Shown here: in pieces, positions 1 to 5,894 of the stretch
Position numbering within the stretch: the stretch's first letter is position 1
How the letters are laid out: the number at the start of each line of letters is the position of its first letter
NCBI GenBank assembly: GCA_964461715.1
Contig: CAYWVR010000079.1
Span: forward strand, 1 to 5,894
Direction of reading: 5' to 3'
DNA from: CAYWVR01 sp964461715
GTDB taxonomy: Bacteria > Planctomycetota > Phycisphaerae > FEN-1346
DNA: 5,894 bases
Program-made: the position numbers and the translations under genes
Notes under the pieces: model-generated
Told to the model about the DNA's origin: nothing
The model's database searches: none
The model's input: only the letters and a program-made list of their open reading frames with translations

Positions 1-879
<879 letters not shown>

Positions 880-890
880 GCAGAATCACG

Positions 891-896
891 CCTTCT
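891..896 (-). promoter_or_regulatory. Ribosome binding site of the RNA helicase
   Basis: On the minus strand the sequence is AGAAGG, 11 bases before the ATG at 879. Spacing is slightly long, but it is the only purine-rich Shine-Dalgarno-like match near this start. Confidence 0.45.
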
Positions 897-940
897 TATG
901 TCGACAATCGGTGCCAAGCACGATGCCGGGCAAGCCACAC

Positions 941-969
941 AGTATACGCCACAATCGAAGGATTGGCAA
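941..969 (-). promoter_or_regulatory. Sigma70-type promoter of the RNA helicase gene
   Basis: Read on the minus strand, TTGCCA (969-964) and TATACT (946-941) are separated by exactly 17 bases, close to the housekeeping consensus TTGACA-N17-TATAAT. This stands out in a GC-rich background. Transcription would start around 934, giving a leader of about 55 bases. The stretch 880-1035 holds no gene on either strand that I can support. Confidence 0.7.
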
Positions 970-1035
970 TCAGGAATCCCCCGCCCAGCTGGAAAGCGCC
1001 CTGGGAGGGGCCCTCCCGGAACTGTTGCGCCACGC

Positions 1036-1203
1036 TCAAAGGAAAAGCCGCGGAGCCACGCCGAAGTGCTCGGCTAGCGTCTTGACGTGGCCTTGCTCAG
1101 CGTGCGACGGCCCCGAAGGACGGCCGAGCCGAGAGAGCGATGCCTTCGCGTCGGGGCGTCGCAACCCGTACAGCACGAGTCGCTTACAGACCGTGGTCCT
1201 CAT
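1036..1203 (-). pseudogene. Decayed HigA-type (COG5499-like) antitoxin C-terminus, frameshifted
   Basis: The last codons in one minus frame (1089-1036) read HVKTLAEHFGVAPRLFL then stop, the typical end of HigA-like helix-turn-helix antitoxins (pattern K.LA..FGVSP.LF). The preceding helix is in a different frame: 1139-1089 reads RSLGSAVLRGRRTLSKA, matching the family pattern GSRS.VSEVLRGKR.LSKA. One added base near 1089-1091 joins the two exactly. Further upstream a third stretch, GLRRPDA, resembles the GL.Q.DLA element and is again out of phase, so a second small indel is likely. The first in-frame ATG is at 1203-1201. The family is usually about 100-140 residues and paired with a RelE/HigB toxin; here only about 50 residues' worth remains and no toxin is present. 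A single sequencing error cannot explain all the damage. The family call rests on remembered motifs. Confidence 0.5.
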
Positions 1204-1212
1204 CCCCCGCCC

Positions 1213-1229
1213 GAGTACATTGTGTACTC
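1213..1229. repeat. Perfect 7-bp inverted repeat, possible operator
   Basis: GAGTACA and TGTACTC (1213-1219 and 1223-1229) are separated by TTG. The repeat lies between the glycogen synthase stop (1243) and the ATG of the antitoxin remnant (1203). HigA-type antitoxins repress their own operon through short inverted repeats next to the start, so it may be a relic operator. With no T-run and AT-containing arms it is a poor intrinsic terminator. The arm length alone is suggestive, not proof. Confidence 0.4.
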
Positions 1230-1242
1230 ACCGTCCGCGAAG

Positions 1243-3081
1243 TCAAACCGGGAATCCCCCGGGATCCCCCGCAAGGCGCGCCAGCGCCAGCCCGTGGGCC
1301 TCGTCGTAGTGCGGGGCAAGGTTGCTCCAGTCGAAGTGCCCGGCGAGGGACTCGACGCGGTTCCGCTGGTCGATCCGCTCCCGCCGGTCCATGGCCAGGA
1401 ACTCGAGGAGCGCCTCGGTCAGCGCTGCGGCCGAAGCGTCGAAGGACCGGTGCCGCCTCGCCAGCACCGTCAAGCCCCGCTCGGCGTGGTCCGGCACGTG
1501 CTCCAGCAGATACGTCCCGAACCCGGCCAGGTCGCTCGTCACCGCCGGCACGCCCGAGGCCACGCACTCCAGCGGCGTGTACCCCCACGGCTCGTAATAC
1601 GACGGGAAGATGCCCAGATGGCACCCGCGGACGAACTGGTCGTAGTCCATACCGAACAGCGGGTTCGAGCTGGTGATAAAATCGGGGTGGTAGACGACCT
1701 TAACGGCGTGGTCCTCGGTGTTGAAGAGCAGGCACGCGTGCATCTGCCGCAGGACCTCGTCGCCCGTCGGGTCCGCCAGCTCGTGCGTCACGAGAAGCGG
1801 CCGCCGGTGGGTCTTCCACGCGTGGGCGACGCGCCGGAGGCGCAACATCCAGTAATCGTCCACGAGCCGATCCAGGGCTGGCCGCTCGCCCATCGCAGTG
1901 GCCGCGAACAGTCGTCCACCCACCTGGTCTTTGATCGCCTCGCATGTCGTCCGCATCTGGTCCATGACGGCCCGGCTGCCAAGGGCCTCGGCGTTAATCG
2001 AGGTGAAGGGGCGTTGCGTCACGAGGAAGAAGACGACCGTCCGGTCGAGCTTCGCCTCGCGCAGGCGAGCGTTCAGCCGGGCCAGGGCCTCGATCACGAG
2101 GTCATAGCCCTTGTTGTGGTACTCCCAGCGGCCGGCGCTGAAGAAGTAGACCGTCCGATCGAGGTCGAACGTGTAGCTGGGGAAGAAATGGGCCATCACG
2201 AACTGATGAATCTGCTCCTTGTACAGGCGGTGCAAGTTCTGGAACTCGTGGACGGCCGTGAACCGCTCGATGTTGAGGCCGTTCGGAAGCAGGACCTCCG
2301 GCCGGCGGCCCAAGAGGTGCTCGCACTCGAACGCCGTGATGCCGCTGACGGTCGTGAAGACGTGGGCCCCATGGGCGGCCGCACGCTCCAGGCGCACCTT
2401 CGCCTCGACGCCATAGTGCCGCGCGGCCCCGAGCCAGTCGATCTCCGGCAGGTGATCGTAGAAATCGCTCCCGGCGGCGGCGAGCATCCGCCCGAGCTGG
2501 GTGGCGTGGGTCGTGAAAACGAGGCCGACGCGCGGCCCGAGGCGACGAATCTCCGGGATCGCCGTCCCGGCCATCCATTCGTGGAAATGGGCCAGCACCG
2601 GCGTCCCCGCCGGCTCCGCCGCCACGAGCGCCGCCACGAACCGCCGCACCAGGTCGCCGAACGCGATCACCCGGTCCACCAGATCGTCGCCGCCCGGCGG
2701 GCTGATGCCATGATGCTCCCAGAGGGCGTACTTGGCGTCGGCCACCCGGTCGATGGCACTTCGCGGATCCAGGAGCACGACGCGCGGCCGCCCGGTGATA
2801 AGCCACGTCCCGTGCCGCGCGTCGAACCCCTCATCTCGCAGGGCTTCGAGCGCGGCAGCGACGGGGCCCTCGGCGGGCGTCTCCTCGAACTCGGCGTTCG
2901 CGGCGTGGGCGTCGAAGGGCCCGACGGCCAGGTACCGCGCCCCCCACCGCTCGACCATGGCCGGGGCCTTCGAACGCATGACCGTGTAGATGCCCCCGAG
3001 TTGCTGGCAGACCTCCCACGCAATCTCACAGAGGATGGCTCGACCCTCGAGCCCGGCGGGGCGCGCTTCGCTTGATGTCAT
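1243..3081 (-). CDS. Glycogen synthase, GT3 (eukaryote-like) family
   Basis: The 612-residue protein transfers glucose from a nucleotide sugar to the growing alpha-1,4-glucan chain in the cytoplasm. It resembles animal and fungal Gsy (GT3) rather than the usual bacterial GlgA (GT5). Landmarks are IAWEVCQQLGGIYTV near the N-terminus (about 20-34), THATQLGR with His192, TTVSGITAFECEHLL, LPNGLNIERF, then GRWEYHNKGYD with Arg318 and Lys324. The retaining-glucosyltransferase E-x7-E follows in EPWGYTPLEC (Glu497, Glu505), with PAVTSDLAGFG after it. Near the C-terminus RRERIDQRNR (566-575) followed by a DW motif matches the arginine-rich regulatory helix of eukaryotic enzymes. I chose ATG 3081-3079 because the frame upstream of it (open to 3153) is translated tRNA sequence. 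No strong ribosome site is visible. The tRNA gene ends 42 bases upstream. Stop is TGA. Confidence 0.93.
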   Translation of the reverse strand: MTSSEARPAGLEGRAILCEIAWEVCQQLGGIYTVMRSKAPAMVERWGARYLAVGPFDAHAANAEFEETPAEGPVAAALEALRDEGFDARHGTWLITGRPRVVLLDPRSAIDRVADAKYALWEHHGISPPGGDDLVDRVIAFGDLVRRFVAALVAAEPAGTPVLAHFHEWMAGTAIPEIRRLGPRVGLVFTTHATQLGRMLAAAGSDFYDHLPEIDWLGAARHYGVEAKVRLERAAAHGAHVFTTVSGITAFECEHLLGRRPEVLLPNGLNIERFTAVHEFQNLHRLYKEQIHQFVMAHFFPSYTFDLDRTVYFFSAGRWEYHNKGYDLVIEALARLNARLREAKLDRTVVFFLVTQRPFTSINAEALGSRAVMDQMRTTCEAIKDQVGGRLFAATAMGERPALDRLVDDYWMLRLRRVAHAWKTHRRPLLVTHELADPTGDEVLRQMHACLLFNTEDHAVKVVYHPDFITSSNPLFGMDYDQFVRGCHLGIFPSYYEPWGYTPLECVASGVPAVTSDLAGFGTYLLEHVPDHAERGLTVLARRHRSFDASAAALTEALLEFLAMDRRERIDQRNRVESLAGHFDWSNLAPHYDEAHGLALARLAGDPGGFPV

Positions 3082-3123
3082 CGTTGACCCGTTGCTGGAT
3101 GAAGGACAAGCCGCGAGCGGTCC

Positions 3124-3209
3124 TGGTGGGCGAGGAGGGATTTGAACCCTCATGGCCCGAAGGCCAGGGGATTTTAAGTCCCCAGCGTCTTCCGTTCCGC
3201 CACTCGCCC
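3124..3209 (-). tRNA. tRNA-Leu (anticodon UAA), CCA encoded
   Basis: The acceptor stem is GGGCGAG/CTCGCCC (3209-3203 with 3134-3128), followed by discriminator A and an encoded CCA (3126-3124). The anticodon arm GGGGA-CTTAAAA-TCCCC gives UAA, reading leucine UUA. The long variable arm GGCC-TTCG-GGCC marks a class II tRNA, and the T arm is GAGGG-TTCAAAT-CCCTC. The D stem pairs as GCG/CGC. All stems are perfect, so it should be functional. UUA is a rare codon in such GC-rich genomes. Confidence 0.97.
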
Positions 3210-3220
3210 AAGTGCTTCTT

Positions 3221-3301
3221 TTAAAAGGATTTACGCCCTTCCTCGCCTTCGGCCGCCTCGTCCGGCCTCACCATATTCTCACCAAACTTGGCAACGTCGC
3301 C
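3221..3301 (-). pseudogene. C-terminal tail of a truncated unknown gene
   Basis: The minus frame reads GDVAKFGENMV then an acidic stretch RPDEAAEGEEGRKSF and TAA, 26 residues, ending 11 bases before the tRNA-Leu gene. The acidic, low-complexity tail looks like the natural end of a protein, but I do not recognise which. The frame stays open upstream to 3676, but there it is antisense to the transposase remnant, so real coding probably stops near 3301 where the insertion element begins. Interpretation: a gene lost its 5' part to the element or to a deletion linked to it. Evidence is composition and context only. Confidence 0.3.
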
Positions 3302-3571
3302 TAGCCCGGATATTTCACGCCGTTCATGGAGATAAAAGTAGCGCGATGGCCTAACGCGTTGTAGGATAGGGACTTGCAAGAGAACCTGTCCTGCAAGAGA
3401 AAGGCCATCGCGATGACAGAGTGTAGCCGAGAGGCCCTGACCTTTTCCAGTCTTTCTCGACGCCGCGTCGAGGCCGATTTTGACGGCGGATGCCTCACGA
3501 GCGACGCCGGCGGGTTGCTGCTGCGGGAGGTCGACCGGCGCCTCGGGCTGATGGCCCGGCTCGCCATGGTA
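3301..3571 (+). mobile_element. Left-end remnant of an IS1380-family insertion sequence
   Basis: This covers the non-coding leader (3301-3412) and the first 51 codons of an IS1380-type transposase. The element is broken near 3566, so well over three quarters of the transposase and the right end are absent. The motif around 3302-3318 (TAGCCCGGATATTTCAC) may be the terminal inverted repeat; I found no inverted copy elsewhere in the window. The left boundary is therefore provisional. Confidence 0.55.
3342..3412 (+). repeat. Inverted repeat in the transposase leader that would cover its ribosome site
   Basis: CGCGATGGCCT (3342-3352) and AGGCCATCGCG (3402-3412) are perfect 11-bp reverse complements. 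The right arm ends at the base before the transposase ATG (3413) and includes part of the AAAGG ribosome site (3400-3404). The loop contains a palindrome AACGCGTT (3353-3360) and a 10-bp direct repeat TGCAAGAGAA at 3375-3384 and 3392-3401. Confidence 0.6.
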
Positions 3572-3604
3572 ACCCTCCTTCGGACACGTCCGCGCGCAGG
3601 ATAA
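3413..3604 (+). pseudogene. IS1380-family transposase, N-terminal fragment
   Basis: From ATG 3413 the frame reads a typical IS1380 transposase N-terminus: FSSLSRRRVEADFDGG, then LTSDAGGLLLREVDRRLGL and MARLA (residues 1-51). Family knowledge: these DDE transposases are around 430-480 residues and continue with a helical region and catalytic Asp/Asp/Glu, none of which is present. After residue 51 (about 3565) similarity stops and 12 unrelated codons lead to TAA at 3602-3604. AAAGG at 3400-3404 is a plausible ribosome site, 8 bases before the ATG. The fragment cannot be active. Confidence 0.8.
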
Positions 3605-3737
3605 GGCCATCGAAGGGTCCACGTCAAGGCAGGATGGCCACCGTCTCGACCGGGGTCTCAAAGGACAGAAGCGCAAGGCCGACCTCCTTTACGAACACCC
3701 CCAGGAGGCCCAAACAGAAATGTTCTCTGTCTCATGA
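3573..3737 (+). pseudogene. Possible C-terminal fragment of an unknown protein
   Basis: Right after the break in the transposase, another plus frame gives 54 residues ending in TGA (3735-3737), including SFGHVRAQDKAIEG and QKRKADLLYEHPQEAQTEMF. The amino acid make-up looks protein-like and roughly two thirds of codons end in G or C, but there is no start codon and I do not recognise it. It could be the 3' end of a gene joined here by deletion, or a chance open frame. Confidence 0.2.
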
Positions 3738-3777
3738 TGTTGCCCAAGGAATTTGTAAACCTTTCGGGTCCGGTGCC

Positions 3778-4026
3778 TCAGGAGACGTCCAGCCACGTCA
3801 GCAGTGCGACCTCCGGAGAAGCCGTCCGTCCCTGATCTTCCACCGCCCTCCGGCAGGCCTCCACGGCCTCGGGGGACGCCGCGTTGAGGACCACGCGGTC
3901 GAAGTCGCCCTTGGCCGGCTGCGGGACCTCACGCAGCTCAAGGGCCGCGACAATCGGAACCTCCGCGACGCCGCGCAGGCCGCCGCCGAGAAGATCGCCG
4001 AGCCCCCGCCGGTCGACTTCGAGCAC
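3778..4026 (-). CDS. Short unknown protein downstream of the B12-binding domain
   Basis: The frame starts at GTG 4026-4024, 27 bases after the stop of the B12-binding domain, and gives 82 residues ending in TGA. No ribosome site is visible. It reads plausibly as protein (GDFDRVVLNAASPEAVEACR) and about 84% of codons end in G or C. However, the opposite strand over 3880-4044 also has very high third-position GC (a frame ending at 4044), so composition does not decide the strand. I favour minus because it is co-directional with the upstream genes. The family is unknown; it may be the remaining part of a longer gene. Confidence 0.35.
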   Translation of the reverse strand: MLEVDRRGLGDLLGGGLRGVAEVPIVAALELREVPQPAKGDFDRVVLNAASPEAVEACRRAVEDQGRTASPEVALLTWLDVS

Positions 4027-4053
4027 TTCGACGCAGGGCCGTAGCCGACACGG

Positions 4054-4488
4054 TCAGTCTGGATTTGAATCCAGGCCCACGAGCCGACGAGCCACGTCGG
4101 CGGCCTGGCCGATGGTGGCGCCGGTGGCGTCGGCGCCGAGCCGCTCGCCGAGATCGGGCGCGGGCGAGAGGGCCCCGCCCCCGACCAGCACCCGGACCCC
4201 CAGGGCCGCGGCCCGCACCGCTTCTAGCCTCCGCGCGAGCGTCCGCACGTGCGTGACCAGGGCCGCCGAGAGGGCCAGGGCATCCGCTCCGAAATCGCCG
4301 ACCGCCCGGGCCACGTCCGCAGGCGGCACGTCGGCCCCAAGCCGGATCACCCGCCAACCGTCGATCTCCAGAAGGTTCGACAGGGCGTGGACCGCCAGGT
4401 CGTGCCGATTCCCCGCGACGGTCGCCGTGACGATCGTCTTGCCGTGCGGCGGGGCGGCCGGGACGGCCGCGCGTCCAGCGAGATTCAG
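4054..4488 (-). pseudogene. Cobalamin (B12)-binding domain, lacking its helical cap and a normal start
   Basis: Numbering from CTG 4488-4486, 144 residues form a full Rossmann-type corrinoid-binding domain. GNRHDLA contains the candidate axial-ligand His29, in place of canonical D-x-H-x-x-G. It is followed by GWRVIRLGADVP (44-55), LSAALVTH with Ser74-x-x-Leu77 in place of S-x-L, and LVGGGA with the Gly-Gly (103-104). Relatives (MerR/CarH-like regulators, corrinoid proteins) carry an N-terminal four-helix cap; similarity here begins exactly at the cap's end (LNL) and the cap is missing. No ATG, GTG or TTG exists in frame between the upstream sulfatase sequence and the domain. The stop TGA of the sulfatase overlaps the first codon as CTGA, with GGAG eight bases before it, so a rare CTG start coupled to sulfatase translation is possible. 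Truncated gene is my preferred reading; a stand-alone domain is the alternative. Confidence 0.8.
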
Positions 4489-5894
4489 CCGCCGGGCTCC
4501 AGCGGCGCCATGAGCCGCTTGACGACCTCCGGGTGCGCCGCCGCGGTGTTCTGCGTTTCGCCGGGGTCGGTCTGGTGGTCCCAGAGGATGACGTCGTCGG
4601 CGTCGCCGTTGCGGCCTTTTCTGCCCCCCCAGCCGGTGACGAGTTTGAAGCGGCCGTCGTAGGCGATGCGCCAGCGCCCGAGGGCGCTGGTGACGACCTC
4701 GCGGGGTGGCCCCTATTCGCCCTCCAGGGCGGGCCGGAGCGATTCGCTGTCCGTGCCCTCCGGCCCCCGCAGGCGGGCGTACGACAGGAACGTGGCCGTC
4801 AGGTCCAGCGTCGTGACGGGCGCCTGGCAGACCAGGCGGCCCAGGGTGCCGGGTCCGGCGATGGCCAGCGGCACGTGGACCGAGGGGTGATGCGGCTTGG
4901 ACTTGCCCCAGAGGCCGTGGTCGCCGAGCATCTCGCCGTGGTCGCTGGAGTAGACGACGAGGGTGTCGTCGGTCTCGCCGCGGGCCTGGACGGCCTCCAG
5001 GAACCGGCCGACCCAGCGGTCGATGTTCTCGACCATGGCGGTGTAGTTCTGTCGGACGGCCAGGTGCTGCGGGTCGAGGTCGTCCTGCCCCACGGGCGGG
5101 GGGTAGCGTGTGCGGCCTCGCACGCGCTCCGCCATCGCCTCCGTGATGTCCCACGGGGCGTGCGGGCCGGGGAAGTTCACCTGGAGGAACCACGGCCGGT
5201 CCTTGGCGAACTCGCGGAGAAGCCGCTCGGCGTGCCCACCCACCCAGTTGTCGCCGTACGCCTCCTCGGGCAGCGGCGTGGCGTGGGCGGCGAACCTGTT
5301 TCGGCGCTTCTGCATGTCCTGGACGTGCACCTCGAGCAGGCCGCGCTCCTTCAGATAATGCATGTACGGGTCCTGGGGCTCCTTGGCGCCGGAGGCGATG
5401 GCGTCCCACTTGCCGGCCGAGTCCAGGCCGTGCGTAAAGCCCCACTCGGCCAGCAGGTGCTGGCCGTCGGTGCCCCAGTTCTTCGAGGCCTTGTGCAGGT
5501 CGAACTTGCCGCAACCGCCTACCTGGTACCCGGCGTCGCGCAGCACCTGGTACACGGTGGGCTGGTCCAGGGGGTAGTTGACGGCGTTGGAGGCGACGCC
5601 GCACCGGTCGTAGCGGCGTCCGGAGGCGAGGCAGGCGCGGCTGGGGGCGCACAGCGGCGAGGGGCAGAGCGCCCGCACAAACCGCGTGCCGCGCGCGGCA
5701 ATGGCGTCGATGTTGGGGGTGCGCACGTCGATGCCGGCGGCGCCGCCCAGCCAGTCGCCGCGATGCTGGTCGGGGAAGACGAGCAGGATGTTCGGCCCCG
5801 CGGGGCGGCGCGGGGCAGCCCGGGCGGACGGGAGGCCGGGGGCGAGCAGGGCGGCGCCGGCCATCGAGCCGGCCGTCTGCAGGAACCTGCGGCG
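4485..5894 (-). pseudogene. Tat-exported Cys-type sulfatase interrupted by an in-frame TAG (start beyond window)
   Basis: The visible N-terminus RRRFLQTAGS plus a hydrophobic, Ala-rich stretch is a Tat signal, so the enzyme should be exported folded. After it come NILLVFPDQHRGD (metal ligands Asp42, Gln43) and the sulfatase signature PLCAPSRACLASG, where Cys82 would be converted to formylglycine. YSSDHGEMLGDHGLWGK (Asp318, His319) and HVPLAIAGPG follow. Family role: hydrolysis of sulfate esters, often on polysaccharides. After LRPALEGE a TAG (4715-4713, codon 394) interrupts the frame. The same frame then continues for 75 codons with a standard sulfatase C-terminus (GRWRIAYDGRFKLV, ILWDHQTDPGETQN, HPEVVKRL) to TGA at 4487-4485. 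Codon composition after the TAG is unchanged. Without readthrough the C-terminal subdomain is lost. Sequencing error, recent nonsense mutation or suppression are all open. Confidence 0.9.

Noticed and set aside
1003..1017. GGGAGGG-G-CCCTCCC palindrome
   Set aside because: It has no T-run for a terminator and lies upstream of the rhlE promoter with no clear role; a GC-rich palindrome of this size is not surprising here.
973..1261. GGAATCCCCCG at 973-983 and again at 1251-1261, flanking the antitoxin remnant
   Set aside because: An 11-bp C-rich match is weak evidence for target-site duplication, and the outer bases differ.
1087..3075. 662-codon open frame on the plus strand
   Set aside because: It is the antisense shadow of the glycogen synthase gene, which has clear family motifs on the minus strand; the plus translation is low-complexity, rich in Arg, Val and Pro.
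3082..3153. Upstream ATG at 3153 as the start of the glycogen synthase
   Set aside because: Its first codons are the T arm and acceptor stem of the tRNA-Leu gene; the family similarity begins after the ATG at 3081.
3221..3676. 151-codon minus frame with a good AAAGGAGGT before a TTG
   Set aside because: It runs antisense through the transposase remnant; the apparent ribosome site is the complement of ordinary plus-strand sequence. Only the last 26 codons look like genuine coding.
4059..4074. CTGGATT-TG-AATCCAG palindrome resembling a tRNA T arm (possible attachment site)
   Set aside because: No acceptor stem, CCA or other tRNA arms around it; it lies in the last codons of the B12 domain and ends in frame, so chance is more likely.
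4624..4630. Seven-G run (minus strand) as a programmed frameshift fusing sulfatase to the B12 domain
   Set aside because: A slip there would discard the conserved sulfatase C-terminus and insert about 47 Arg/Pro-rich residues before the B12 domain; the true sulfatase frame reads well through the run.
4054..5652. Continuous 532-codon minus frame joining sulfatase-region sequence to the B12 domain
   Set aside because: Over 4490-5652 this frame is an out-of-phase reading of the sulfatase (Arg/Pro/Gly-rich); only the part from about 4488 down is real.

Overview
The window is a GC-rich bacterial segment. Its gene content is a Tat-exported formylglycine-type sulfatase, a eukaryote-like (GT3) glycogen synthase, a corrinoid-binding domain and an IS1380-type transposase remnant. 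This mix fits a member of the Planctomycetota or a neighbouring PVC lineage, but that is inference from gene content; there is no rRNA or marker gene to settle it. All intact genes lie on the minus strand, so transcription runs from high to low coordinates.

Layout from high to low coordinates. From 5894 to 4485 is a sulfatase that starts outside the window. It carries an in-frame TAG at 4713-4715, after which 75 well-conserved codons continue to a TGA at 4485. Its stop overlaps a B12-binding domain (4488-4054) that has no ATG/GTG/TTG start and lacks the usual N-terminal helical cap. An unrecognised short reading frame follows (4026-3778). Between about 3740 and 3220 is a scrap zone. It holds a plus-strand C-terminal fragment of unknown origin, the N-terminal 51 codons of an IS1380-family transposase with part of its left end, and a 26-residue minus-strand protein tail cut off at the element's edge.

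Next come an intact tRNA-Leu(UAA) with encoded CCA (3209-3124) and, 42 bases on, a complete GT3 glycogen synthase (3081-1243). After that lies a decayed HigA-type antitoxin C-terminus (about 1203-1036) with a perfect 7-bp inverted repeat just upstream. A good sigma70-type promoter (969-941) then drives an RhlE-type DEAD-box RNA helicase (879 to 1), whose C-terminus runs off the window.

The RNA helicase, tRNA and glycogen synthase are housekeeping and storage genes and look intact. The material around them looks eroded: five separate lesions (amber codon, missing cap and start, transposase truncation, truncated gene tail, frameshifted antitoxin) lie within about 3.7 kb. The best leads are the sulfatase/B12 junction with its internal TAG, the conserved regulatory arginine cluster in the bacterial GT3 enzyme, and the antitoxin remnant with its possible operator. 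I see no clear new multi-gene system here.
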